Positions 9,296 through 17,950 of a stretch of 64,000 nucleotides of DNA are shown piece after piece. The first letter of the stretch is position 1; each line of letters opens with the position of its first letter. Origin of the DNA: Cardiobacterium valvarum (lineage in GTDB: Bacteria; Pseudomonadota; Gammaproteobacteria; Cardiobacteriales; Cardiobacteriaceae); assembly GCF_900460955.1 (NCBI RefSeq), contig NZ_UFUW01000001.1, positions 1,362,738 through 1,426,737 of the forward strand, in the 5' to 3' direction. Made by a program: the position numbers and the translations under genes. The notes beneath the pieces are model-generated. The model was not told the DNA's origin, searched no databases, and saw nothing but the letters and a program-made list of their open reading frames with translations.

Positions 9296-9970
9296 ATGAA
9301 AATTGATAGAAACAGCACAAAGTATAACAAGGTGATGAATAGTCATGCCTTGGACGTGCCTTTGGGATTATTGCCGGAGGCAATAGCCAAACGTGAAAAA
9401 GAGAATAAATCCACGATATGGCATACGACGTTTATAGTCGCTGTCTTTCTAATTATGTTTCTTGCCTTCTTCTTGGGGGCGGAACATTTTGATAAAAATG
9501 ACCCTGTTTTAGTCTATGGACTAATAATTCTCTTTTCCATAAGTATGCTATTGTTTCTAGCTTATATGACTTGGGATGACTGGCTGGAAAATCGCATATA
9601 CAAGGATATCGTGCCCCAGATTGGCAACTGGCAACAATTCCGGGAAACGTATCACCTGCAATGCCGACGTGAATATTGTTGCGGAGAGCAGCACGAACAC
9701 GAAAAAGAAAACTGCAGGTGCTACCAGGTGATCTGCGGTTTCTACGCACACACGGCACAGACCGGCAAAGAGGAGGTAGAGGAGTTTATCGAACTTGGTC
9801 GTGGCGGATCACGAGCACTGGCTATCAAACGGGCCAAAATGCGCATTGATAACTGGCGTGCCGAAGACAAAATAGAGAGACTTTACGCTGAACAATTCGA
9901 AACCTTTGTTTTGCGCAAGTTGCGTGAGCAGGCTGCGAATCAGAAAAATATCCAGGTGTTGGTAGACTAA
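9296..9970 (+). CDS. membrane protein with cytosolic Cys-rich domain
   Basis: 224 aa. Two hydrophobic segments (residues ~42-63 and ~72-95) are followed by a hydrophilic domain with a cysteine cluster (CRREYCCGEQHEHEKENCRC), which could bind metal, and a basic helical C-terminus. A GAGGAAAA ribosome site precedes the ATG. No family recognised. It starts a group of three membrane-protein genes (to 10581) after the topoisomerase. Confidence 0.7.
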   Translation: MKIDRNSTKYNKVMNSHALDVPLGLLPEAIAKREKENKSTIWHTTFIVAVFLIMFLAFFLGAEHFDKNDPVLVYGLIILFSISMLLFLAYMTWDDWLENRIYKDIVPQIGNWQQFRETYHLQCRREYCCGEQHEHEKENCRCYQVICGFYAHTAQTGKEEVEEFIELGRGGSRALAIKRAKMRIDNWRAEDKIERLYAEQFETFVLRKLREQAANQKNIQVLVD

Positions 9971-9981
9971 GGGGAATCGGG

Positions 9982-10275
9982 ATGGATATTATTGTTTGCC
10001 TAATATTATTTATCCTGGCGTACTGGTTTGCACCTACCATAGGTGCAGCGCTTTCCACGTTGCAGATTGCTTACCCGGGATTGCTATTAATGGCTATTGC
10101 TTTCATATTCACGATAGTTATGTTCATTATCTGTAGCAAAGAAATCAGGAACGAAAGAAATAAAGGGGATAATGGCAGCCAAGCAGGAATAAAAATACTG
10201 TATCTGTGCGAGTATGGCAGTGTAGGATTATTTCTGATATCTGCCATTCGGGCACTATGGCTAAACTACTCATAA
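9982..10275 (+). CDS. small membrane protein
   Basis: 97 aa with three hydrophobic stretches (residues ~3-20, ~25-47 and ~75-95) separated by a Lys/Asn/Glu-rich loop. GGGGAATCGGG lies just upstream of the ATG. It follows the preceding gene by 11 nt and is probably in the same operon. Function unknown. Confidence 0.6.
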   Translation: MDIIVCLILFILAYWFAPTIGAALSTLQIAYPGLLLMAIAFIFTIVMFIICSKEIRNERNKGDNGSQAGIKILYLCEYGSVGLFLISAIRALWLNYS

Positions 10276-10332
10276 TCAAAATATGGGCTTTAGAAGATAG
10301 GGTAAAATACACGAGAAATAGGGAGGCAAAAA

Positions 10333-10581
10333 ATGTCTGATCTCATTTCAATCTTGCTTTTGGGACTATTCACTGGAATACTCCTCAGTCTTCTACCAAT
10401 GGATCCTGACTTGGCCAAGGACGTTAGGATAGTTATTTTTCTTGGCAGTGCATCGTTAATTTTAAGCATGTGCGTTTATCTATTATGCTGTTTATATAAA
10501 GGAAGGATACGGGCATGGCTGAAGAGAAGGAAGAGAAGGCAGATAATGAACCGCTTGCTCAGAAAATTTAAATTCAAGTAA
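10333..10581 (+). CDS. small membrane protein with basic tail
   Basis: 82 aa. Two hydrophobic segments (residues ~5-22 and ~32-55) are followed by a strongly basic C-terminus (KRRKRRQIMNRLLRKFK), so the tail is predicted to stay in the cytoplasm by the positive-inside rule. GGGAGG precedes the ATG. Function unknown. Confidence 0.6.
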   Translation: MSDLISILLLGLFTGILLSLLPMDPDLAKDVRIVIFLGSASLILSMCVYLLCCLYKGRIRAWLKRRKRRQIMNRLLRKFKFK

Positions 10582-10759
10582 GCACCATAGTCATGAACTT
10601 ACTTACTATATCGCTGTGAAAAGAGATTGGGGAGGTAAAGTTCATCAGCTGGAGGTAAAGCGCGAATATTGACAGAGAATACATAGCCCTTAAAACCTAT
10701 CACGACCATAGCAATCCAAAACAAGATAAATATTTCTTTTCAACATTACTTATATTCCC

Positions 10760-11659
10760 ATGCGAACCTATACGAGTTTATTTACCCGCTTCCCGGACCA
10801 AAACAAGGCGGAGGTCTTTGCCCATTTTCACTGGAAAAGCCACGAGGGCGAGACCTGGCAGGCGCCTTTCGCGCATTTGGCGGAATTGGCCGCACCGGAG
10901 CCTTGGGGCTTCGGTGGCGGTGATACCCATAAAAGCCGTGACTATCCCATTCTGACCAACTACCTGAACCACACGTTTTTGCGCGTTCAGGCACAAGACA
11001 AAATCAATTATAGCCCCGACAAACGTAGATCCTGTTTCAACACCGGCTTGCAGACCAAAGAGGGGAACGACATTTATGCCACCTTCTACTGGAGTGATAT
11101 GGCGGTTGCCTTGAACCGCACCGATTGGGTATGGCATGGCTTCTATCCCGCCCATTCTGACAAATTACGTGAATTCGAGCCGTTGCCGGATATTGCCACC
11201 TACATCGACGACCCCAGCAGTTTGGTCTTTGATGACCGCTACGAATTCGAGATCGACAAGCGCCACATTCTGGAAGATAACCGCGAGCGCTTGCCGCTCA
11301 TTCTGCAAGACAACCTGATCCTGGCCCTGAGTGCCCTGGACGGTGCCGTGAGCATGCTGCAATCCCGGCTGCGCCGGGACTGCATGCTGGCTACCCCGCA
11401 TTGGTACAACAATCAGGTGCAGCTGCTCATGCCGCTGTGCATCACCAGGACCGATACCCCCGACACTGTACTGGTGGCCGAACGGGATGACGAGCGGCGC
11501 AAGTACATCGTCAAAACCATCCTTACGCCGCAGATGGCCTACATCAATGCCCGCGTCCTGCGTGTTCTGCATCGACCCTGGCTGCAAGGCATTCCCATGC
11601 AGCAGGTGGATGCGCCGCTCGAATCGGTACTTAATCCGCTTAATCGCGTTAGCCAATAA
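10760..11659 (+). CDS. DUF3825 domain protein
   Basis: 299 aa, soluble. It matches what I know of DUF3825: ILTNYLNHTFLRVQAQDKI near residue 60, FNTGLQTKEGNDIYATFYW at ~95-113, then a Trp/Phe-rich block and DDPSSLVFDDRYEFEI with HILEDNRERLP. DUF3825 proteins occur alone or fused to RNA-binding modules and their activity is not established. No clear ribosome binding site is seen before the ATG. The 178 nt upstream hold two similar purine blocks (GGGGAGGTAAAG and GGAGGTAAAG, ~10 nt apart) but no gene I can support. Confidence 0.75.
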   Translation: MRTYTSLFTRFPDQNKAEVFAHFHWKSHEGETWQAPFAHLAELAAPEPWGFGGGDTHKSRDYPILTNYLNHTFLRVQAQDKINYSPDKRRSCFNTGLQTKEGNDIYATFYWSDMAVALNRTDWVWHGFYPAHSDKLREFEPLPDIATYIDDPSSLVFDDRYEFEIDKRHILEDNRERLPLILQDNLILALSALDGAVSMLQSRLRRDCMLATPHWYNNQVQLLMPLCITRTDTPDTVLVAERDDERRKYIVKTILTPQMAYINARVLRVLHRPWLQGIPMQQVDAPLESVLNPLNRVSQ

Positions 11660-11710
11660 AAAATACCCTGAATGTAGAGTTGCCCATTTCAAAAAAATTA
11701 GGAAATAAAT

Positions 11711-11980
11711 ATGAATGATCCCTCTTTTCTTGCAACAACCGCCCTTTGCGGAATACTGCTTGTCATTTCTATATTTCTAGGTGACTATTCACCGGATCTT
11801 TTATTGAGTATCACGAAAGGCTTAACTATCCTCTTTATCCCGGTAATTTTATCTGTTGCTTTTTTACCGCGAATCTTGGAATCGTTCCATGAAAAAAATA
11901 AGCAGAAGAAAGAAGCTAATAATACTAATAAAGCAGATCAGGTAACAGACAAAAGAATATCAACAATAGAGAAAATCTGA
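11711..11980 (+). CDS. small two-TM membrane protein
   Basis: 89 aa. Two hydrophobic segments (residues ~5-25 and ~35-55) and a Lys/Asn-rich cytoplasmic tail. AGGAAAT precedes the ATG. AT-rich. No family recognised. Confidence 0.6.
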   Translation: MNDPSFLATTALCGILLVISIFLGDYSPDLLLSITKGLTILFIPVILSVAFLPRILESFHEKNKQKKEANNTNKADQVTDKRISTIEKI

Positions 11981-12016
11981 TCTTTCAGATCTTGATGCTA
12001 GAAGAGAGAAAGGGAG

Positions 12017-12454
12017 ATGAAAACTGATAGAGAAAATAACATAGCACTGGCACAGCAAATTGCCGAACACGGTAATTGCAGGGTAAACCGAATTATCCAT
12101 CTTGCGACATTGGCTGCTTCTTGTAATGAAGAGATCATGGAGGATTTTTGTAACTGCATTGTCTACCACATCCCTAATGACCTGGCCGAACACCGGTTGC
12201 CTTATGTGCGCGAATTTTATGAACAGGTCTCACAACTGATTGCGGAGGTCGGCATGATGGATAGTGATGCTTATCAACAAGTCAGTGAGATATTGCTTGA
12301 GACCGGTACCTGTGGCTATTTGTTGGAGGCGGCACGACCGATGAAGGATTCTTGGGGTTGTAACCAAATTGGGTACTTTTACGCGGAAACCTATGCAGCA
12401 GTGCTGGAAGAGGCTCGGGGATGGGCAGAAAGCGAAGTAGAAGCAGAAGAATAG
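12017..12454 (+). CDS. hypothetical protein upstream of second ssb
   Basis: 145 aa, soluble, acidic, predicted mostly helical, with an acidic C-terminus (ESEVEAEE). Several Cys residues are scattered without a CxxC pair. It lies 11 nt upstream of the second ssb and is probably co-transcribed with it. AAAGGGAG lies right before the ATG, an unusually short spacing. Function unknown. Confidence 0.6.
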   Translation: MKTDRENNIALAQQIAEHGNCRVNRIIHLATLAASCNEEIMEDFCNCIVYHIPNDLAEHRLPYVREFYEQVSQLIAEVGMMDSDAYQQVSEILLETGTCGYLLEAARPMKDSWGCNQIGYFYAETYAAVLEEARGWAESEVEAEE

Positions 12455-12465
12455 GGGAAAGATAA

Positions 12466-12975
12466 ATGACCACACGCGGCATAAATCGGGCAACCGTTTT
12501 GGGTTATCTGGGCAAGGATCCTCATATTACCACCACCGTCAATGGCGGTTTGCGGGCACACATATCCATTGCCACCACCGAAACGTGGCAGAACGAGAAC
12601 GACGAAACAGTCGAACGCACCGATTGGCATCAGATTGTGGCCTTCGGTCGGTTCGCCGAAGTTATCCGTGACCACTGTCAAAAACGCACAAAACTGTACG
12701 TTGAAGGACCCATGCAAACCAGGCAATGGATCGATGGAGACGGGATGAAGCATTTCCGCACCGAAATCATCGCCCACAATATCCAGTTTGTCGCCAATGC
12801 CGGTGGTGAACGTTTTCCACCGCCATGGGGCGAAAAACAGGATTCTTCCGAAAATCCGGGTGAGCAGTCTGATGCTGTAGATGCTGTACCTGACGAGATA
12901 CCGCCCATGGATGACCTACTGCAACCGAATGAACCTTTTGCCTATGACGATATCAACCCCGACACACGAAACTGA
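12466..12975 (+). CDS. ssb: single-stranded DNA-binding protein (second copy, atypical tail)
   Basis: 169 aa. The OB fold is clear (RATVLGYLGKDPHI, ISIATTETW, TDWHQIVAFGRFAEV, KLYVEGPMQTRQW) and parallels the copy at 1833-2360. The C-terminus does not end in the canonical DDDIPF tip; it ends FAYDDINPDTRN, so the partner-docking peptide is degenerate or buried. This copy may bind DNA without recruiting host partners, which is inference. GGGGAAAG precedes the ATG. Confidence 0.95.
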   Translation: MTTRGINRATVLGYLGKDPHITTTVNGGLRAHISIATTETWQNENDETVERTDWHQIVAFGRFAEVIRDHCQKRTKLYVEGPMQTRQWIDGDGMKHFRTEIIAHNIQFVANAGGERFPPPWGEKQDSSENPGEQSDAVDAVPDEIPPMDDLLQPNEPFAYDDINPDTRN

Positions 12976-12984
12976 GGTGAACCC

Positions 12985-13830
12985 ATGGAAATGACCATGA
13001 TCGGACCACGCAACCTTACCCCGGCCGAGAGGGAAGAAATGGAAAACATCGCGGCAGAAAGCCAAACTGCCCCGGATAGCGAATACCGCTACTTTGTCCA
13101 TAACCCGCTGGATAAGACAACGCTTTACTACCGCAGCGAAGCGCTGCAACAACGGGCCGCTGCCGCCATCCTCCGCTCCTGTTGCGTCGATGGTGATTGG
13201 GACGAGGCGGCCGTCGCGCAAATCGCCGTGGGTGTCGTCACCCACTCACCGCAGCGCGTGCTGCTGCAAACCGAACCGCAGCCGGCGGATTACGCCGACG
13301 CCTCCGCCTACACCCAAGCGCATGATGCCTGGGAAGAAGACTGCGACGCCAACGGCGAAGTGTGGACTTACCGCATGCTGCCGCTGGCCGCACCGGGCGC
13401 AGGACAAGAAAGCCGGGCGGACGCCATCGGTGTCCTCAAGGCGGCTGTTTGGCGACAGATAGCGACAGAGACCCGTTACGAGGCAGCGTCCAACGGCTGG
13501 GTACGGGCTACCCTGCCTTTTTGTGACCGGCACGGCGACCAGTTGCAATACTTTTTCCGCCATGAGGGCGAGACCTATCAGCTCAGTGATGACGGTGCCC
13601 TTGTCTGCGACCTGCAGGCCGGCGGTCAACTGCCGACGGATGCCGGGAGCTGGCGACAGTCACTGGCGGCGAGGCTGGCCGTTTTTGGGGTGGAGCTCAA
13701 CGGCGATGCGCTCTACATGCGCTGCAATGCCGGGCAGTTTTCGCACAAATTTGGTGATTACCTGCATGCCCTGCTGGTTGTTGCCGACCCGGCATTTACC
13801 TTTACATCTGAAACGGAGGAACAACCATGA
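12985..13830 (+). CDS. DUF1828-like domain protein
   Basis: 281 aa. The C-terminal half resembles DUF1828: LPFCDRHGDQLQYFF followed by YQLSDDGALVCDLQAGG (residues ~175-215). The N-terminal half is unrelated to anything I recognise and is acidic. The ATG has a GAGGTG site. Its stop overlaps the next start. DUF1828 proteins are found on many mobile elements; function unknown. Confidence 0.65.
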   Translation: MEMTMIGPRNLTPAEREEMENIAAESQTAPDSEYRYFVHNPLDKTTLYYRSEALQQRAAAAILRSCCVDGDWDEAAVAQIAVGVVTHSPQRVLLQTEPQPADYADASAYTQAHDAWEEDCDANGEVWTYRMLPLAAPGAGQESRADAIGVLKAAVWRQIATETRYEAASNGWVRATLPFCDRHGDQLQYFFRHEGETYQLSDDGALVCDLQAGGQLPTDAGSWRQSLAARLAVFGVELNGDALYMRCNAGQFSHKFGDYLHALLVVADPAFTFTSETEEQP

Positions 13831-14123
13831 CCCTAACCCTTGATGATCTGGAAATCCTTGCATGGAGAGTGATCGGTTTTGACCAAGCCTCCGCTGTTAA
13901 CATGTGGGAAGAGCGCAATGACCGCAACGCTGAAATGGGATGGGATTTAGACGGCGCGCTGGAAAAACGGTTCGGCTGTGACTTCTCCGGGTTTTGCAAT
14001 CTGGTCGAAAAACTGCTGCCGCTGATGCCGCTGCTGCCGGATGACAGGGACGGCCGCCAGCATCACGCTTTCCCGGTGGATAGTGCCGTCATCGTCAGAG
14101 CAGCCACCGATAGCGCGGATTGA
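13827..14123 (+). CDS. hypothetical protein
   Basis: 98 aa, acidic, soluble, coupled to the preceding DUF1828-like gene through a 4-nt overlap and preceded by ACGGAGGAAC. No recognised motif. The C-terminal third contains an Asp/Arg-rich stretch (LLPDDRDGRQHH). Confidence 0.55.
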   Translation: MTLTLDDLEILAWRVIGFDQASAVNMWEERNDRNAEMGWDLDGALEKRFGCDFSGFCNLVEKLLPLMPLLPDDRDGRQHHAFPVDSAVIVRAATDSAD

Positions 14124-14171
14124 CGCAACACAAACCACCATTTACCCAACCCTATAACGAGGAAGAACCCC

Positions 14172-15146
14172 ATGGGATTATTTGACCGCTTCAGCCGTCG
14201 GACGGCAGAGCCAACCCCCACCACCGCCAAGACAGCAACATTGGCACCTTTTACCTGTCTCGTCATCGATGGCAGGGTGCAGGTGCAACTCATCGAAAGT
14301 CCCGAAAGCTGCATCAGCAGTGATGACGGCGATGCATCTTCCCTCTGTTGGCACGACGTTGACACGTTGCATGTCGGTGGTAACAGGGAGGGTACAGTCG
14401 TAGTCGGCGGCAACATTATCAACAACATCCATGGCAGCTTTATTGGCTCAATCACGCAAAGCAGACACCTTAAGCTTTCCGATGTTCCTGAGGGACACTC
14501 GGTAAGCGTCAGCAGCAACGGACAGGTGATGATTGACGGGCGAGTGGTGAGTAAGACCGGACAGTCGGTCAGTATCATCAATGGCCGGGTGATGGACGAT
14601 GGCACAGGGATGGTCATACGGCCAAGAAGCTGTACCATCCGCACACCACAGTTGCCAAAGATTATAGTCAAAGCCGGCAGCCTGCATGTACAGGGCTTTG
14701 CCGGGCAAGCAATAGACTATTGCGTTGCCGGCAGCGGCAATATCCGTCATGACGAAGCGGACACGGCAACAGCCAAACTGAAAGTCTGCGGAAGCGGCGA
14801 CGTACTGCTAGGATTGCACGGTTTCGGGCGGGGTAAAACAGAGTCGGAACTGCAGCAGCTCCATGCGCAGCTCTTCGGCAGCGGTGATATCCGTGTGTGT
14901 GGCCGGGCGAAAAGCGCCGACATCTCCCTGAGCGGCAGTGGCAGCATCCATCTCGGCGATTGCCCGGTGGCAGAGGCCAGGGTGTCGCTCTCAGGTTCCG
15001 GCGACATCCGTCTCAATGCAACCGACAGCGTCAGCGGTACCCTCATCGGCGACGGTCAGCTGGCCCTGATGCAGGAACCGCGCGAGCGGCAGCTGACAAT
15101 ACGAGGGTGCGTGGTCTATGTCATCAACCGGGAGGGAACCGCATGA
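14172..15146 (+). CDS. GIN-domain (DUF2807-like) protein without signal peptide
   Basis: 324 aa. Residues ~155-300 show the repeated SGSG(D/N)I pattern of the GIN/DUF2807 beta-helix-like fold (AGSGNIRHDEADT, GSGDVLLGL, FGSGDIRVCG, SGSGSIHLGD, SGSGDIRLNA). A hydrophilic N-terminal half contains GGNIINNIHGSF. Canonical DUF2807 proteins are exported, but no signal peptide is visible here, so it is probably cytosolic or a scaffold. Its stop overlaps the start of the membrane protein at 15143, which suggests a joint function. Confidence 0.7.
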   Translation: MGLFDRFSRRTAEPTPTTAKTATLAPFTCLVIDGRVQVQLIESPESCISSDDGDASSLCWHDVDTLHVGGNREGTVVVGGNIINNIHGSFIGSITQSRHLKLSDVPEGHSVSVSSNGQVMIDGRVVSKTGQSVSIINGRVMDDGTGMVIRPRSCTIRTPQLPKIIVKAGSLHVQGFAGQAIDYCVAGSGNIRHDEADTATAKLKVCGSGDVLLGLHGFGRGKTESELQQLHAQLFGSGDIRVCGRAKSADISLSGSGSIHLGDCPVAEARVSLSGSGDIRLNATDSVSGTLIGDGQLALMQEPRERQLTIRGCVVYVINREGTA

Positions 15147-16354
15147 TTGTTATTGGTCACTTTTCCACCCTGCGCGGCGCAGGGCACAAACTGTACACCG
15201 GTCTTTCGGCTGCCACCACCGCCCTCCGCGAGCTGTGGCAGAGCACACCGTGGCGGCTGGGCTGGCGTGCTGTGGCTATCGGCATTACCGGTTACTGGGT
15301 GCTGCGTGCCGGGACGCTCACGGATCCGTTGCTGCAGGTGATGGCAAACACCCTGACCGTGCTGACCGGCTTGCTGTTGAGCGGTTCTGTCCTCGTGACC
15401 CTGCTGCGCATGCTGCTGTCCTTTGGCGTACGGAAGCAACCGTCGGCCGCTGCGCGGAGTTTTGACTGCACCGTGGCGCGCTCCGGCTTGTACTGGATAC
15501 TGGACATCATCCTGTTCCTTTTCTCCGCTATCGTCCTCTTGCAGGCCGTCGGCCCGGTCGTCTTGCAGGCGGCGCGCGAATATCCGGAGAGAATGGCGGC
15601 AGCCGGTCTGGCCAGCGGAATATTTATCCTGCTCGTGCTCTCTGCCGTGATGCTGCTGCTGTTCCGGCGGCAAGACGCATTGCGCATCCGTCTGGAAGAG
15701 ATGGTGCCAGAGGATGACCCTGTGGCGGCACGCCTCAAACAGCTGAAAACGGAACTCCGGGCTACCCATACTGCACCGCGCCCCTTCGAGCAGCAGCAGA
15801 TGGCCGCCTACCTGGCCGGCCAAGTCTTGTGCTGCGCGGCGTTACCCCGGGTGCCGGCCCGGATCGATACCCGTATGTACAGCCCGGTGGATTGGGATTT
15901 CCTTGACGCAATGGCAGCCGGCATGGACAGTCTGCGCCGGTTGCGTGAGCTGGAAGATTGGCTGCTCCTGTGTCTGCTGGCCGGAGGTGCGGCCGATATC
16001 CGCCTTCGCGACAGCCTCAGCCGTCCTCTGGTCCGCCAGGCCGCCGACGATAATGCCCGTTGGCAGGTCGCCATCCGCGATTATCTCGCCTTTTACTACC
16101 GCCAGACTTACTTCCCCAACCCGCGAAACGCCGTCGAAGCAATGTGGGCCGAACAAATTGATACTATCGTTGATATCCTGCATGGGCAGCAAATGGGCAT
16201 CGTCACGAGTTTCGTAAACCAAAACGAAACGGTATTGCGCGAACTTGCAACGCTCATCCGCAGCAAAAGCGTCCTGAGCCGTGACGACCTGCAGCCCTTC
16301 TTCGCCCGGGTCACCTTCCCGGACCATTTTCCGCGCCCGGGCGGTGTCGTATGA
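15143..16354 (+). CDS. membrane protein coupled to the GIN-domain gene
   Basis: 403 aa. Hydrophobic segments are at residues ~50-70, ~75-100, ~115-140 and ~150-175; the C-terminal ~220 residues are cytosolic and mainly helical. The start at 15143 is supported by GGAGGGAA and a 4-nt overlap with the GIN gene; a longer frame from 14897 lies inside that gene. Its stop overlaps the next start. No family recognised. Confidence 0.7.
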   Translation: MIVIGHFSTLRGAGHKLYTGLSAATTALRELWQSTPWRLGWRAVAIGITGYWVLRAGTLTDPLLQVMANTLTVLTGLLLSGSVLVTLLRMLLSFGVRKQPSAAARSFDCTVARSGLYWILDIILFLFSAIVLLQAVGPVVLQAAREYPERMAAAGLASGIFILLVLSAVMLLLFRRQDALRIRLEEMVPEDDPVAARLKQLKTELRATHTAPRPFEQQQMAAYLAGQVLCCAALPRVPARIDTRMYSPVDWDFLDAMAAGMDSLRRLRELEDWLLLCLLAGGAADIRLRDSLSRPLVRQAADDNARWQVAIRDYLAFYYRQTYFPNPRNAVEAMWAEQIDTIVDILHGQQMGIVTSFVNQNETVLRELATLIRSKSVLSRDDLQPFFARVTFPDHFPRPGGVV

Positions 16355-16689
16355 AAATGCTTGCCGTACTACGTCGCCTTGGCCGGCACATATTTGCCCA
16401 GCCAGGCACTCCCATACCCACTGGAGAAGTACGACCGGCACAGCTGGCAAATTTTCCGGAAGGGGTGGCGTCTGAGAGGGTCAACATCACGGCTGGCGAT
16501 ATAGACGGTCTCGCCACCGCCCTGGATGCCCTGCCGACAGATTGGAACACGGATACCCATGGTCACAAATATATTGAAACACAAGAGAACGGCATCTCTC
16601 ACCGCTATGTGATCGGGACGGTGTGCAAAGGCAAAAGCCGCATAAACGTCCTCCAAGAGCCGGCAAGGCTAGGGGATGACACAAACTGA
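16351..16689 (+). CDS. hypothetical protein
   Basis: 112 aa, soluble, coupled to the preceding membrane gene (ATGA overlap). The N-terminus is basic (MKMLAVLRRLGRHIF); the central part is acidic. No motif recognised. It precedes the DNA methyltransferase by 14 nt. Confidence 0.55.
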   Translation: MKMLAVLRRLGRHIFAQPGTPIPTGEVRPAQLANFPEGVASERVNITAGDIDGLATALDALPTDWNTDTHGHKYIETQENGISHRYVIGTVCKGKSRINVLQEPARLGDDTN

Positions 16690-16703
16690 GTGGAGACACC
16701 GCC

Positions 16704-17627
16704 ATGTTCGATAGCCGCCTCATCATCGGGGATTGCCGTAGCGTACTGCCGCAACTGGCAGCCGACGGACTGCGTGTGCAGACCTGCATTACCTCGCCGC
16801 CGTATTATCGCTTGCGCGACTACGGCATGCCGGGGCAGATCGGCTGTGAGAGCTGCATGGCGGACTACCTGGATGCCCTGGTCGGGGTATTCCGCCTGGT
16901 GCGTGAGGTGCTGGCCGATGACGGCACCCTGTGGCTCAACCTTGGCGACAGCTATGCCGCGCGTGGCGGCGACCTGCGCGCCAAGAACCTGCTCGGTATC
17001 CCGTGGCGGCTCGCCCTGGCCTTGCAGGATGACGGCTGGTATCTGCGCCAGGACATCATCTGGCACAAGACCAACCCCCTGCCCGAGCCGGTCACCGACC
17101 GCTGCGTCGGGGCGCACGAGTATCTCTTCTTGCTCGCCAAACAACCGCGCTATTACTTTGATCACCGCGCGATTCAAGAACCCTCACTGACCTATCCACA
17201 GAGCAAAGACAGTCGCCGCAACGACTTTGCCCGGGCAGAGGGCAAACGGGCACAGGTGGTACTGCCCGGGCGCGGTGTGGCACCGCAACACCGTGCCGAC
17301 CGGCTGCCGACCGCCGTCAAGCCGGAGCGCAACAAGCGTGACGTGTGGTCGCTCGCCACCCGTCCGACTGGGCATGCGCACGTGGCGGCGATGCCGACTA
17401 CCCTGGTCGAACCCTGCATCCTCGCCGGCAGCCGCCCGGGCGATATCGTCCTTGATCCCTTTTCCGGTTCCGGCACCGTCATTGATGTCGCCAACCGCCT
17501 CGAACGCGAATGGCTGGCGATCGAGATCGATCCTGCCTTTGCGCCGCTGCACGAAGATCGCACCGTACAGCGGCCATTGCCCTTGCTGCAAAGTCTTGCA
17601 GCAGAGAGCGGTCTTTCTTGTTCCTAA
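16704..17627 (+). CDS. site-specific DNA methyltransferase (beta class, N4/N6)
   Basis: 307 aa. The catalytic motif IV TSPPYY is at residues ~30-35 and the AdoMet-binding motif I follows late in the protein (LDPFSGSGTVIDVANR, ~250). This motif IV-before-I order is the beta class of DNA_methylase N-4/N-6. SPPY favours N4-cytosine or N6-adenine; the base cannot be told from the sequence. No restriction endonuclease gene is adjacent, so it is probably an orphan methylase that protects the element or marks it. GTGGAGAC precedes the ATG. Confidence 0.92.
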   Translation: MFDSRLIIGDCRSVLPQLAADGLRVQTCITSPPYYRLRDYGMPGQIGCESCMADYLDALVGVFRLVREVLADDGTLWLNLGDSYAARGGDLRAKNLLGIPWRLALALQDDGWYLRQDIIWHKTNPLPEPVTDRCVGAHEYLFLLAKQPRYYFDHRAIQEPSLTYPQSKDSRRNDFARAEGKRAQVVLPGRGVAPQHRADRLPTAVKPERNKRDVWSLATRPTGHAHVAAMPTTLVEPCILAGSRPGDIVLDPFSGSGTVIDVANRLEREWLAIEIDPAFAPLHEDRTVQRPLPLLQSLAAESGLSCS

Positions 17628-17647
17628 ACCCAAACCGGGAGAAAACC

Positions 17648-17920
17648 ATGCAAATTGAAAACCCTGAAACCGCAGCGCAGACCTCCGTCATTGACGATCA
17701 GCAAAAGCCCGTCGTGCCCCGTGACGAGGCCGAGATATGGATGAAAGAGTTCCGGCAGCGCCTCAACAATTACACGCCGGAACAAAGGCAGGCTTTCCTG
17801 CGCTTCCTTTCTGTCCGCGCATTTCGTGCGCAAGTGTGGGCAGCACAACTGGCCGGGCTGATGCCGGCTGACGAAGAGGAAGGCGCATCTGCCGATGCCG
17901 ATTGCGGCGTGGATGAATAA
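17648..17920 (+). CDS. small hypothetical protein
   Basis: 90 aa. The start at 17648 follows GGGAGAAAACC; the longer frame from 17510 overlaps the methyltransferase and is discarded. The middle is helical (EIWMKEFRQRLNNYTPEQRQ) and the C-terminus is acidic with small residues. It lies between the methyltransferase and the AAA+ ATPase in the same direction. No family recognised. Confidence 0.6.
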   Translation: MQIENPETAAQTSVIDDQQKPVVPRDEAEIWMKEFRQRLNNYTPEQRQAFLRFLSVRAFRAQVWAAQLAGLMPADEEEGASADADCGVDE

Positions 17921-17950
17921 GTAAGCAACCACAGCGACGGGGAGTACAAG

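Noticed and set aside
15116-15823. 235-codon minus-strand frame
   Set aside because: Shadow of the membrane gene coupled to the GIN-domain gene.
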